A stretch of DNA of 64,000 nt, from NCBI RefSeq assembly GCF_016107285.1, contig NZ_RCVQ01000008.1, positions 124,001-188,000 of the forward strand, read 5' to 3'. Position numbers and translations under genes: made by a program. This document shows, piece after piece, positions 46,019-54,250 of the stretch. Numbering within the stretch: the stretch's first letter is position 1; every line of letters starts with the position of its first letter. This stretch comes from Roseomonas sp. KE0001. Its GTDB lineage: Bacteria; Pseudomonadota; Alphaproteobacteria; Acetobacterales; Acetobacteraceae. The notes beneath the pieces are model-generated. The model saw only the letters and a list, made by a program, of their open reading frames with translations, ran no database searches and was not told the DNA's origin.

Positions 46019-48036
46019 GGCCGCTTCTCGTCCGGCTGACCAAGGATCTCGGGCCGGACGCAGTAGCAGCGGGCAAGGCCGATACCCGGAATGCGCACCC
46101 GGCGCGTCAGGTTCTTGCCGTCCCCGCCCTCAAGCATCTCGGCATTCAGGAGTGTCCTGGCGGCTTCGTTCGGATCGATGCCGGCCTCGGCACAAACCTC
46201 GCGCCAGATCTCAGGCGGGATAAGATACTCGTCGCGCCCATCCGGCAGCCGCCGGCGCCACCCGGCGCGGCGGATCACCGGGCGCTCGGGGCTGATCTCG
46301 TACCAGTTCCCGCTCTCGACCTGCGCCAGGGCGACGAAGCGGGCAGCGCCATTCTCGGTGATGAACAGGCGGATGGCCCGGAGATGCTGCGCCTCCTCAC
46401 TGGCGCTGGACCCGCCACGGCGGGCGATCCAGGCGGCCAGCAGGGCCTTACAGGCGCGGGTGGCTTCCCCGCGTGGCCAGGGCAGGATGCTCCATTCGGT
46501 GGCCAGCTCACCGGCCAGGGCCAGCAGGGCAAAGCGCCGGGCCACGTCGCGAACCTGCGCATCGGCCTCGGGATCAAGCTGGGCGGTGAAGCGCGTGCGC
46601 ATCGCCTCGGCCAACTGTGCCAGCATACCCGTCTCAGCTGCCCGTCCTTCGGCCAGCCGTGCCAGAAAGGCGCGGATCGGCGTGCCGTGCTGGCGGCGCA
46701 GCGCACCGTGCAGATGCGCCATCAGCGCCTCGTGCGAGGGCTGGCCGTGCAGCTTGGGCCATAGCCCCGTCGCCGGCATCGGGATGGAGGGCAGCCGCAC
46801 CTCGGCCCCGGCGGAGAGTTTCTGCCCGGCCTTGGCCACCATCGCCGCCAGATCCAGCTCACCGGTCGAGAGGATGAAGGTCCGCCAGGTGCGCCGCCGC
46901 GCCGCGCTGGTGTCGCGCCGCATCCGGCCCTTGCCGGATTCGTTGGCCAGCATGTAGACGGCGCTGGCCACCTCGCGCGGGTCGGCCTGGTGCAGCTCGT
47001 CCAACCCGAGCAGCCCGTCGCCGCATTCCTCGGCCGCGCCCTCCAGCCCGTTGGCGGTGGAGCGCCAGTCGCGCAGCGCGCCACCCTTGAAGGGCAGCCC
47101 CCACACCGAGAGCGCCAGACGCAGCGCCAGGGTCTTGCCGGCCTTGGAGCGCCCGGCCAGGTGCAGCCCGCCGGAGGCCTCACCGAGCGGCTCCAGCAGT
47201 GGCCCGGCGAAGGCGGCGCAGAGTGCCACCACCGCCACGTCATTGCCGACAGCGCAGGCGGCGATCTCCTGCCGCCAGCCGTCCAGCGTGCCGGCCTCGG
47301 CCACCATCTGCGCCGCGTTCTCCGCCGGGGCCTTGAGCACCAGTGATTCCGCGGCCCGGCCGATGATCGCACCGTCCGGCAGCACATAGGCGGCCGGCTG
47401 GCCGGGCTGGGCATGCCAGCCGGCGCGGGAGACCAGGGTGACGCGGGAACCGGCCTGGACACCGGCCAAAGCCCTGCGGAGCTGCAGGCGGGCGGCCGGC
47501 TCAGGGGCGACGCGCAAGCCCCTCGACACCATGGCGCCTTCCAACTCGCCGGGCTCGGTCATCAGCAGCCGGGCGGGCATCGGCCATGTCTGGGTGCGTC
47601 CGTCAGGATCGCGCCAGCGAAGCCACACGCCCCACTCCTCACCGCCATTGTTGCGGCACAGCCCCAGCACCTCGATAGGCGGCGCCAGCCAGACCAATCC
47701 TTCCTCACCGGCATCGGCATAGAGGCCGTCCTGCTTCTGCATGATGCCGAAAGGCCACCGCACTTCTCCCGGACCAGGAGCATCCTTGCCACGGTGCGCC
47801 GCGGCGGCCTCGGCGCGGCGGCGGCGGAGCTCGGCCTGCACCGCCTTGTCGAGGGCGATGACACCCATGCCAAGCGCCTGGGCGACCTTCTTGCGCTCCT
47901 GCGCGTAGCCAATGCGGTCCAGGCCGGCCAGGCGGGCGATCTCCAGCGCCTCGGCTGCGCGATCGCGCTCTGCCTCGGTCCCGTTCTCCAGCGGCTCATC
48001 GTCCAGATCGGGCGGCACGAAATTATCCCCGTCCAT
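46015..48036 (-). CDS. DUF927-family helicase-like replication protein
   Basis: The 673-residue protein has the DUF927 ATPase core: Walker A in LAGRSKAGKTLALRLALSVWGLP and Walker B-like GLLGLDELHQADP, with the upstream AACAVGNDVAVVALCAAFAGPLL. DUF927 proteins accompany primases in phages, plasmids and satellites. The start MDGDNFVPPDLDDEP at 48036 overlaps the primase stop by one base. The N-terminal ~110 residues are charged helices. Confidence 0.85.
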   Translation of the reverse strand: MDGDNFVPPDLDDEPLENGTEAERDRAAEALEIARLAGLDRIGYAQERKKVAQALGMGVIALDKAVQAELRRRRAEAAAAHRGKDAPGPGEVRWPFGIMQKQDGLYADAGEEGLVWLAPPIEVLGLCRNNGGEEWGVWLRWRDPDGRTQTWPMPARLLMTEPGELEGAMVSRGLRVAPEPAARLQLRRALAGVQAGSRVTLVSRAGWHAQPGQPAAYVLPDGAIIGRAAESLVLKAPAENAAQMVAEAGTLDGWRQEIAACAVGNDVAVVALCAAFAGPLLEPLGEASGGLHLAGRSKAGKTLALRLALSVWGLPFKGGALRDWRSTANGLEGAAEECGDGLLGLDELHQADPREVASAVYMLANESGKGRMRRDTSAARRRTWRTFILSTGELDLAAMVAKAGQKLSAGAEVRLPSIPMPATGLWPKLHGQPSHEALMAHLHGALRRQHGTPIRAFLARLAEGRAAETGMLAQLAEAMRTRFTAQLDPEADAQVRDVARRFALLALAGELATEWSILPWPRGEATRACKALLAAWIARRGGSSASEEAQHLRAIRLFITENGAARFVALAQVESGNWYEISPERPVIRRAGWRRRLPDGRDEYLIPPEIWREVCAEAGIDPNEAARTLLNAEMLEGGDGKNLTRRVRIPGIGLARCYCVRPEILGQPDEKRP

Positions 48037-49037
48037 CAGCGCATTCCCTCCGGCAGGGTGCCGCTGTCTGTGCGCTGGCGGATGGCCCAGGCGGCGATGG
48101 CGGCGCCCTCGCCCTTGGGCTTTCCGGCCTGGCACAGCGCGCCGTCGATCGCGCGGGTCACCTCGGATTCCGTCAGCAGCCCGGCCTTGACCAGGCGGGC
48201 GAGCCCCCAGGCCTCGGCCACCGCGGCCGGGTGGCGGTCACCCTCGCCGCGGCTGCTGATGGTGCTGATGGCGCGCGTCAGCGCCGCCAGGGCGTAGCGG
48301 CTGCCGCTGCCGGGGCTGACCGGCCGAACCGGCGCAACAGGCTCGGGCGGCGGCGCCAGGGCCTCCGCGCTGGGTGCCTGGATGATCGCGCTGGTGCCCT
48401 GGATGCGCAGCAGGCGCGCGGGCAGCGGGTCGGTGGCACCAGGAGCGAACAGCGGCGCCGCGGTGTAGTTCAGCTGCGCCGGGCGGAACAGCGCGGCATC
48501 CACCGGGGTGCCCTGAAACCAACGCACCAATTCGCTGCGGGCCAGGCGGCGGTCGCACCAGCCCCAGAGGCGCAGCCGGGCGCCGGGCTTGATGCCGTGC
48601 GAACTGGAGGCCTGCACGACCAGATCCGCCTGCCGCAGCGGCTCCGGGAGCATCGGCAGCACGGCGGCGGCGCAGGCGGCGAGGTCCCGGCGATCGAGGC
48701 CTTCCGGCAGCGGCACGCCATCGAGATCGAGGCTGAGCCAGCGGCGCGGTATGTCGCGCAGCGTGGCGGCCTCGCCGGTTTCCGGATCGGGATGCGCCAG
48801 GCGGCGGACGCTACGCGTGCGGGCCGGGTCGGCGATGGCGCCGCGCACGACGGCGCAGTCCCAGCGCGGGGCCAGGTCGCGCAGCAGGGCTTCCAGCGCA
48901 TCGAGCCCGTCGATGACGACCTCGTGCAGGTCGAAGTGCTTGGCGGAATCGTAGCCGTCGCAAGTGCCGTCGGCGTGCCAGGTCTTGGTCAGGCGACGGT
49001 GCTTGGCGTGAAGGATGGTGATGCCGTCAGAGGTCAT
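48036..49037 (-). CDS. Probable archaeo-eukaryotic-type primase
   Basis: The 333-residue protein has the pattern of small AEP/PrimPol primases: an acidic pair in WLSLDLDGVPLP (about residue 105), an S-x-H motif in QASSSHGIKPGARLRLWGW, and a downstream basic region. The C-terminal part has a helical PriCT-like segment (GDRHPAAVAEAWGLARLVKAGLLTESEV). It directly precedes the DUF927 gene. The start MTSDGITILHAKHRR at 49037 overlaps the upstream gene by 4 bases. The AEP call rests on motif spacing only. Confidence 0.65.
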   Translation of the reverse strand: MTSDGITILHAKHRRLTKTWHADGTCDGYDSAKHFDLHEVVIDGLDALEALLRDLAPRWDCAVVRGAIADPARTRSVRRLAHPDPETGEAATLRDIPRRWLSLDLDGVPLPEGLDRRDLAACAAAVLPMLPEPLRQADLVVQASSSHGIKPGARLRLWGWCDRRLARSELVRWFQGTPVDAALFRPAQLNYTAAPLFAPGATDPLPARLLRIQGTSAIIQAPSAEALAPPPEPVAPVRPVSPGSGSRYALAALTRAISTISSRGEGDRHPAAVAEAWGLARLVKAGLLTESEVTRAIDGALCQAGKPKGEGAAIAAWAIRQRTDSGTLPEGMR

Positions 49038-49468
49038 GCCGCGGCCTCCTCCCTGCGTCGCCGAGTGATGCCATTCAGATAGTCGAGCTTCTGCTGCCAG
49101 TACTTGTTCCATCGGCCCGAACCGACACCCCAGGCGGCATCGATGACCGTGCGGGCCATGGACTGTTCCTCGGCATTCAGCAGATGCAGGTGCTTGCTCA
49201 GGCTTTGCACGGCAACGTCACGCAGCGCATCGCGCAGGCCGCTCTCCGAGAAGCCGCGGTGCTTTCGCGACGACGGGCGCGGCGGGGGCGGTACCGGAGC
49301 GACGGACACGAAGCTCGTTGCCAACAGCGCCTCCCAGGTCGTGCCGGATTTCTGGATCAGCCGATGCGCGGCCAGTGCCGCAGCGGCACGCTCGCCGTCG
49401 ACATCGCTGCCGAGCAAGCCAAGGATTTTCACCAGCCGCTCGCGGGTGGCGGGAGTGAGTGCGCTCAC
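49034..49468 (-). CDS. Small protein, possibly DUF2786-like
   Basis: The 144-residue protein has an N-terminal helical pair TPATRERLVKILGLLGSDVDGERAAAALAAHRLIQKSG resembling the DUF2786-type domain seen in phage and plasmid proteins. A Pro-rich linker and a basic helical tail (YLNGITRRRREE) follow. It overlaps both neighbours by 4 bases in the replication operon. Function unknown. Confidence 0.65.
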   Translation of the reverse strand: MSALTPATRERLVKILGLLGSDVDGERAAAALAAHRLIQKSGTTWEALLATSFVSVAPVPPPPRPSSRKHRGFSESGLRDALRDVAVQSLSKHLHLLNAEEQSMARTVIDAAWGVGSGRWNKYWQQKLDYLNGITRRRREEAAA

Positions 49469-49965
49469 TGGATCGTCACTCCCTCAGGCGCGCCGGGCCG
49501 GGGATGCACATCACCGGGCGGCACCACGATGCTGAGAATGCGGCGCTCATCCATCATGGTCCGCGCCAGGGCCCGCCACGCGTCATGGTGCTGTCCCTGC
49601 ATTTCAACTAGCACCACGCGCCCGGTGATCATGGTCAGCATGGCGGCCAGGATGTAGTGCCGGTCCTGGCCACCGGCAGCGTGCAGGATCACCATCTCCG
49701 ACCACCGGAGCAGCGTCTTCGCCTGTTCCCAGCGATCCGGCCCGGTGGCCGAAGGATGATCGTCGGCGAGCAGGACACAGGTCGCCTTCTTCGCTTTCAG
49801 CAGATTCGCCGGAACCGGCGAGCCGCGCGTCGAGATTGTGACCGCGATCAGGCTGTCAGCGGCGGCACGCAACAGCGGCGCACGGAAGCCCTCGCCTGCC
49901 TGGATCATCTTGTCGATGGTCAGCTCGATCTCGGCGCGCTTGCGGATGTTGACGGGTGCGTTCAT
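49465..49965 (-). CDS. Hypothetical protein of the satellite replication operon
   Basis: A 166-residue product that I do not recognise. It reads as an alpha/beta protein with strands ATCVLLADDHPSA, MVILHAAGGQ and GRVVLVEMQGQHHDAW; the three-strand rhythm recalls a Rossmann-like or TOPRIM-like core, but no catalytic motif is clear. It overlaps the neighbours by 4 bases on both sides. Confidence 0.65.
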   Translation of the reverse strand: MNAPVNIRKRAEIELTIDKMIQAGEGFRAPLLRAAADSLIAVTISTRGSPVPANLLKAKKATCVLLADDHPSATGPDRWEQAKTLLRWSEMVILHAAGGQDRHYILAAMLTMITGRVVLVEMQGQHHDAWRALARTMMDERRILSIVVPPGDVHPRPGAPEGVTIQ

Positions 49966-50165
49966 CGCCCGGCCTCCAGCATGCGCTTGTGGCTGATCGC
50001 CGCGGCCAGGGAGGCGAAGAACCGCAGCGCAGGCCGCCGGTTCATCGCATCGGGGATCAACAAGGCCGCGCGCGGCGTGTCCGGATCGTTCGCGCAGGGC
50101 ACTTCGAGCAGGCGGATGCGCTTGTCATCAGGGCGCACTTCGGGCGCCAAGAGCCGATGGCTCAT
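49962..50165 (-). CDS. Small hypothetical protein
   Basis: The 67-residue basic product starts MSHRLLAPEVRPDDKRIRLLEVP. The start has GGAG about 11 bases upstream. It is the first member of the tightly overlapping train leading to the primase. A 115-base gap separates it from the AlpA-like gene, which could carry a promoter. No recognisable domain. Confidence 0.55.
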   Translation of the reverse strand: MSHRLLAPEVRPDDKRIRLLEVPCANDPDTPRAALLIPDAMNRRPALRFFASLAAAISHKRMLEAGR

Positions 50166-50280
50166 GTTTTGATTTTCTCCGACTTTCGTGTCTCAGAAAC
50201 GGTAGTTGTCGAGACCGGCGGAGGCGTGTAGGAGATCGGTGTCCAGTCGATCTGCCTGCTTTTCTCCGCCTAGACCCTCC

Positions 50281-50517
50281 CTACCCCGCGTCGCTGCTGC
50301 TGGTGCGCAGCTTGCCAAGCTTCTCAAGCGCCCAGCGGTCCAACTCCTGCTTCGGATACAACGGCGAGCGGCCCATCTTGAAGTAGCGCGGTCCACCACC
50401 GGTGGTGACCAGTTTCGCCAGTGTCCCGACAGCCACCTTCAAACCGTGCTTCTGGTAGAGGTAGAGTGTGGCTTCCTGTCGATAGTAATTCTCCCGGAAC
50501 TTCGGCAGTTCAGTCAT
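50281..50517 (-). CDS. AlpA-like helix-turn-helix regulator/excisionase
   Basis: The 78-residue protein has the AlpA/excisionase pattern: an N-terminal helix-turn-helix (REATLYLYQKHGLKVAVGTLAKLVTTGGGP) and the wing RYFKMGRSPLYPKQELDRWALEKLG. Such proteins activate excision or replication genes of satellites. The ATG at 50517 is preceded by GAAGGAG. It sits at the junction of the regulatory and replication blocks, as AlpA does in PICIs. Confidence 0.82.
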   Translation of the reverse strand: MTELPKFRENYYRQEATLYLYQKHGLKVAVGTLAKLVTTGGGPRYFKMGRSPLYPKQELDRWALEKLGKLRTSSSDAG

Positions 50518-50567
50518 GTTCGTTCTCCTTCAAATCAGAGGGATGGGCTCGGGAATTCAGGAGTTGG

Positions 50568-51488
50568 TTAGGAGGTATCCGGTGGATCTTCCTCGCCTGA
50601 TTTCGGCAAGTCCCACGAGGGGTGGGGAGCGATCGTCCGGCCGCTAATCTCCGGTTTGGATGAGATGAGATTCTCGAACACTGGCTCGCCCCGATGCTCA
50701 TGAATTGCATCGAGCGCGTTGCGGATCGCCAGAGAGACATTGATCGACAGAGTGCTGATCGCGTTCTCCCTTGCCGCGATGAACTCCTTCTCAATGCGCT
50801 GCATCTGAGCGCTAGTTCCTCGGTCGCGATGAAAGTCGAGGCTCCTCACCTCGCCGCTGATGTTGCGAACCTCGGCGTCACTTCCTCGCTCCCATCCGAT
50901 GATCCGATACTCGGGATACGCTGTGTACTTGCCCGTTCCGGAGGCCAAGCGGACGTTGTCATCGCCAGCGCGCCCATAGCGGGAGAACACGTACTGGCGA
51001 TCCACGATCTCAATGTGCAGGTCATGCACCAGGGTGGTGCGCGGACGGTAGATATCAGTCCTGGTTCGCAGCATGTGATGGAGCCAGAAGTCATCATTGA
51101 TGAGGAACCGAACCTGCTCCGCCGACACCTCATCGTCCCCCCATGGGTAGTAGGGAGATCGGGGGTTGAGAGGCTTGTGAAGATAATCCGTCAACCGAGT
51201 AGGAAGTATTCCCCGGTCCTCTTCGAACTCCCCCACGACAAGTCCGGCCAGCCGCGCAGCGGGAAGCAGTTCCATCCCGCCCCTGTACAGCGCGCCCGTC
51301 ATCGCAATGGCGCCCAGTGCGCTGACACGCCAAGCCCTGCTGCTGGCGTAGCCCCCACCGATCTCGGAGTTGGGGACGAGCCCCTTGCTCACCAGCAAGG
51401 CGAAATTGCGCGGCGTGGTCCCCCCGGCCACCGCAAGCTCGGTGGAGGTGAAGGTGTCCGGGGGCGAATCCTTCCGAGGGCGGGCCAT
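50568..51488 (-). CDS. Unknown protein with MerR-like N-terminus
   Basis: The 306-residue product has a possible DNA-binding start (TFTSTELAVAGGTTPRNFALLVSKGLVP) of MerR-like type. A unique body with many aromatic residues follows (NDDFWLHHMLRTRTDIYRPRTTLVHDLHIEIVDRQYVFSRYG; the run is split here by function), and a helical C-terminus. Its base composition is visibly lower in GC than the chromosomal genes. A 10-bp inverted repeat straddles the start codon. It lies directly upstream of the AlpA-like gene. Function unknown; regulation is the best guess. Confidence 0.65.
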   Translation of the reverse strand: MARPRKDSPPDTFTSTELAVAGGTTPRNFALLVSKGLVPNSEIGGGYASSRAWRVSALGAIAMTGALYRGGMELLPAARLAGLVVGEFEEDRGILPTRLTDYLHKPLNPRSPYYPWGDDEVSAEQVRFLINDDFWLHHMLRTRTDIYRPRTTLVHDLHIEIVDRQYVFSRYGRAGDDNVRLASGTGKYTAYPEYRIIGWERGSDAEVRNISGEVRSLDFHRDRGTSAQMQRIEKEFIAARENAISTLSINVSLAIRNALDAIHEHRGEPVFENLISSKPEISGRTIAPHPSWDLPKSGEEDPPDTS

Positions 51489-51514
51489 ATGATCCAGCTA
51501 TCCCATGGCCCGCC
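51479..51514. promoter_or_regulatory. Inverted repeat over the start of the MerR-like gene
   Basis: GGCGGGCCAT and ATGGCCCGCC form perfect 10-bp arms with a 16-base spacer. The left arm contains the start codon at 51488. It could be an autoregulatory operator or an RNA hairpin that hides the start. Confidence 0.45.
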
Positions 51515-51603
51515 GCGACACAATAGAAACCGTCACTGATGTGGAGGTTTAAGTTTTCTAGAGGCGGTCCATGGCCGCCCCGATGCCCCTGTTGCCACAG
51601 CCA

Positions 51604-51807
51604 TCACGGCGCCGGCTCCCGGCCGCGTTCCACGGCCATCCGGTCGGCGTGGTAGCGCTGCATCTTGGCCAGCGCCTCGGCCTCCTGGTCGCGGACGATG
51701 TTGGCCTTGTGGAGGAGATGCTCGTGGGTCTTCCGCTCGGCGACGGTGTCGAAGACCTTTCGGCACCAGGCGCAGCGATGCGTCGCGGGCGGGGTGTGGC
51801 GGCTCAT
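51604..51807 (-). CDS. Small C2H2-type zinc-finger protein
   Basis: The 67-residue protein has one finger, C-x2-C-x12-H-x4-H, in HRCAWCRKVFDTVAERKTHEHLLH, followed by a charged helix (DQEAEALAKMQRYHADRM). Single-finger small proteins are frequent DNA-binding accessories in phage and plasmid elements. The start at 51807 overlaps the stop of the upstream gene by 4 bases. Confidence 0.7.
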   Translation of the reverse strand: MSRHTPPATHRCAWCRKVFDTVAERKTHEHLLHKANIVRDQEAEALAKMQRYHADRMAVERGREPAP

Positions 51808-52193
51808 GCCTTCCCCTCCAGCATCGCCTCGGCCCGCTCGCCGATGGCGTAGAAGACCTCGATCTCCTCCGCCTGGAAGGCGTTGTGCCCCACCTCCTCT
51901 ACGCGGGCGACCATGGCCACCACGCGGTGCAGGAAAGCCTCCAGGCCCGGCGGGAAGTCCTCGGCCAGGGCGGTCAGGGCATCGCGCTCGTCGTCGCACC
52001 AGCGCTCAACCAGGTCCCAGCGGTCGTCCGGGCCGTTCTCCATGGCCTCGTGCGCGTCCATGACGGCACGGTAGCGGGTCAGGGCAGGATCGGGGTTCTC
52101 ACCCTCCAGGGCGAAAACCTCCGTGGTGGAATTCGCCACGCAGACAGGCGCCAGCGCCGCGGCGATGAGCATCGATCTTCTGCTGCGGCTCAT
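51804..52193 (-). CDS. Hypothetical helical protein with signal-like N-terminus
   Basis: The 129-residue product starts MSRSRRSMLIAAALAPVCVAN, a short signal or anchor. An acidic helical body follows (HEAMENGPDDRWDLVERWCDDERDALTALAEDF). The ATG at 52193 overlaps the preceding stop by 4 bases. I do not recognise the family. Confidence 0.6.
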   Translation of the reverse strand: MSRSRRSMLIAAALAPVCVANSTTEVFALEGENPDPALTRYRAVMDAHEAMENGPDDRWDLVERWCDDERDALTALAEDFPPGLEAFLHRVVAMVARVEEVGHNAFQAEEIEVFYAIGERAEAMLEGKA

Positions 52194-53230
52194 AGCGTCA
52201 CTGCCCATCCGGCGCAGGCCGCGAAGATGATGCAGCAGGCGGCGAGGCTGGCGCGGAGGGCGGTATCGTCGGTGAAGCTGTTCAAGTGGCAAAGTTTGCC
52301 ACTTGATTTCCGGTCGCCGCCATGCCGCGTCTCCGGATGCAGCGCCTCGTGGATCTCTTTTGCCCGGTCCGACAGGCCGGCGACCTTGGCGGCGCGGCGG
52401 GCGGCATCGCGGTCAACGCCGAGTTCTCGGGCGGCAGACCGAATGCCGCCCTCATTCCCTCGACCCTCCACTCTCCCTCGTTCGGAAACTGGCGCAACTT
52501 GCGCCAGTTTAACCTTCTCCTCCGTAAGCCTGATCCACTCCGCCACATGCTCTGACCGCTCCAGCACGATGGGCAGGGCGGTGTCGGCGCGCTGGGAACT
52601 AACGGCACTCTGCCGTTGGTTCTCAGGCACGTTGCCGGCCCGGGTGCCAGGATGGGCAAGCGTCCGTTTCGCGGCGGGACGCCGCTTAACCGGCGGCGGT
52701 GGTGGGATCCACGGCTCCCGCGCCGGCCAGACGAAGGCCAAGACCGGCGGCAGGTCGCCGTTCGCGATATAGGCCAGGGAGCGTCGCAGGAAGCCGGGGC
52801 GCCAGGGCTTATGCGCCGGGGCAGCGCGGAAGGGTTTGGAACCGCTGCGGTTCTGAACCACCCGCTCGGCCAGCACGAGAAGGCTGTGCTCACTGTGCAC
52901 ACCCTTCCCACAACCAAGATGGGTCCGCTCACTGTGCGGACCCTTCCCGCCGGGAAAGGGCTGCGGCTCCAGCGGGAGCGGCTGAAGGCTGCGCTCGGCG
53001 TCGGCGTCGGCCTCGTGGTCCCAGTCCGGCTCCATGTCGGCCATCGGCGCGTCGTAGGCGTCGAGCAGGTCGATCAATCGCGCGATCAGGCCCTCGATAC
53101 GAGCGCGGTCGGGTGGCGCAAGTTGCGCCACCTTGGCGGTGAGGGCAGGTCGCTCACGGTGAGCAACCTTGGGCGGCAGTCTTCTTCTGGACGCGCAGTC
53201 AGTGCGCGCGTATTCGGCGCAGTTAGCCAT
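52190..53230 (-). CDS. ParB-like HTH protein with palindrome-studded coding sequence
   Basis: The 346-residue protein. The segment around 240-310 (RSEHVAEWIRLTEEK ... NEGGIRSAARELGVDRDAARRAAKVAGLS) resembles the helix-turn-helix part of ParB/Spo0J-like proteins, but no ParB nuclease/CTPase domain is visible. The end has a hydrophobic segment (LRASLAACCIIFAACAGWAV) that may insert in the membrane. The gene holds at least eight palindromes or hairpins (separate entry), encoding recurrent peptides such as KVAQLAP and KLAQVAP. It is the first gene of the minus-strand train, with an AAGGAG Shine-Dalgarno, divergent from the XRE repressor. Confidence 0.65.
   Translation of the reverse strand: MANCAEYARTDCASRRRLPPKVAHRERPALTAKVAQLAPPDRARIEGLIARLIDLLDAYDAPMADMEPDWDHEADADAERSLQPLPLEPQPFPGGKGPHSERTHLGCGKGVHSEHSLLVLAERVVQNRSGSKPFRAAPAHKPWRPGFLRRSLAYIANGDLPPVLAFVWPAREPWIPPPPPVKRRPAAKRTLAHPGTRAGNVPENQRQSAVSSQRADTALPIVLERSEHVAEWIRLTEEKVKLAQVAPVSERGRVEGRGNEGGIRSAARELGVDRDAARRAAKVAGLSDRAKEIHEALHPETRHGGDRKSSGKLCHLNSFTDDTALRASLAACCIIFAACAGWAVTL
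52282..53164. repeat. Eight perfect palindromes/hairpins within one coding sequence
   Basis: Arms and positions: AAGTGGCAAA-type, 12-bp arms (52282-52306); AAACTGGCGCAA, 12-bp arms (52486-52510); AACGGCA (52601-52617); GAACCGC (52839-52853); TGTGC around TCACTGT (52885-52901); GGGTCCGC around the same TCACTGT loop (52921-52943); GGTGGCGCAA, 10-bp arms (53112-53132); GCTCAC (53152-53164). Five have a single central base. Three share a TGGC-CAA/TTG-GCCA theme. Confidence 0.85.
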
Positions 53231-53331
53231 TGCCTGCTCCTTGCCGAGCGGGTTGCGGTTAGGCCGGGCGGTGGAGGTGGTGCTCCTCGCTCGGCCGATT
53301 TCGGTTGGTGCGATGCCCAACCTCAATTATT

Positions 53332-53616
53332 ATGATTGGCATTTCGCCTCAACGTCAATCAGAAAGATTGAGCTTGCCGGTAGATCCTATATCCGCGCCT
53401 CAATGTCGTGGTGCTCGCGCCATGCTCGGTTGGAGCCAGACCCAACTGGCCGAGGCTGCGAAGGTAGCTCGGCAGACTGTCGTGGACTTCGAGCGCGGCG
53501 CCAGGACCCCCTACCCCAACAACCTCACCGCCATCCGCGCCGCCCTCGAAGCCGCCGGGGTGGAGTTCATCGCGGAGGATGGGAGTGGGGCGGGGGTGAG
53601 GTTGAGGAAGCCGTGA
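53332..53616 (+). CDS. XRE-family transcriptional repressor
   Basis: The product of about 94 residues has the helix-turn-helix RGARAMLGWSQTQLAEAAKVARQTVVDFERG followed by PNNLTAIRAALEAAGVEFI (the run is one domain; key residues are WSQTQLAE and RQTVVDFE). It is the only DNA-binding gene divergent from the long minus-strand operon, so it is a good candidate for the master repressor (Stl/CI-like role). The ATG at 53332 is chosen; the frame opens at a TTG at 53305, and no strong Shine-Dalgarno decides the start. Confidence 0.78.
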   Translation: MIGISPQRQSERLSLPVDPISAPQCRGARAMLGWSQTQLAEAAKVARQTVVDFERGARTPYPNNLTAIRAALEAAGVEFIAEDGSGAGVRLRKP

Positions 53617-53792
53617 ATCGGCCCGCCTCATTGGACCTTCGCTCCGCCAGCAACCCGTCGCCGCCATGAAACAGGCCTTATGCTGCAATGAAGCATGAAG
53701 GCCCTGCCCATCGAGCTCAATCCGACATAGGTTGCGCCCGCGCCCGGCTGGGACGGGAAGGCAGATTCATCAGGCGAAGGAAGGACTAGGAC

Positions 53793-54017
53793 ATGAACGA
53801 TCCCCTGAGCAGCCACGAAATCTGGGTGGTCTGGGGCGGGGTCTTCCGCGACACGAGCTTCACGGAGCTCGAGGCCGGCACGGAGGAGCTCCACGGTCCC
53901 TTCCACAGCCAGCAGGACGCCGAGAAGGCCTGGCTCGAGCGCATGCGGCGGATGGTGGACATAGCCTCGCATCGCCTCTTCGTGCTGCGCGCTATGCCGC
54001 CCTCCGAAGCGAAATGA
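53793..54017 (+). CDS. Small DUF4170-like protein
   Basis: The 74-residue protein reads IWVVWGGVFRDTSFTELEAG ... HGPFHSQQDAEKAWLERMRRMVD. This matches the DUF4170 layout (aromatic strand, TSFTEL, GPF, then a helix), known from alphaproteobacteria but of unknown function. GGACTAGG precedes the ATG. It lies in the satellite's cargo zone on the plus strand. Confidence 0.65.
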   Translation: MNDPLSSHEIWVVWGGVFRDTSFTELEAGTEELHGPFHSQQDAEKAWLERMRRMVDIASHRLFVLRAMPPSEAK

Positions 54018-54047
54018 CAAGCTTCCGCTGATCGCTACCAGCTACAG

Positions 54048-54112
54048 TTCTGACGTCAGAATATCGGAAGGCCTGTTGACCCTGGGAGGGAGACTTCTGA
54101 CGTCAGAAGTCT
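54048..54112. promoter_or_regulatory. Twin palindromic operators
   Basis: TTCTGACGTCAGAA occurs twice, at 54048-54061 and inside a longer perfect 22-bp palindrome at 54091-54112 whose outer arms extend to AGACTTCTGAC. The centres are 47 bases apart with a TTGACC element between them. They lie between the DUF4170-like and SRPBCC genes. Confidence 0.7.
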
Positions 54113-54250
54113 GGCAAGGAAGGCGGCATGCGCCAGCCGATAGATGGCACGAGGAGAGATGCCTCTGCCGAAGCCCTGACGGGCAGAGCCCGGCGTCGCA
54201 ACTCATAATTCCGCCGTTGCGTTGGCAACCCAGCCAAAGGGAGCCGTGCC

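Noticed and set aside
51533-51766. 77-residue minus-strand frame overlapping the zinc-finger gene
   Set aside because: Arg/Pro/Gly-rich shadow of the zinc-finger gene in another frame.
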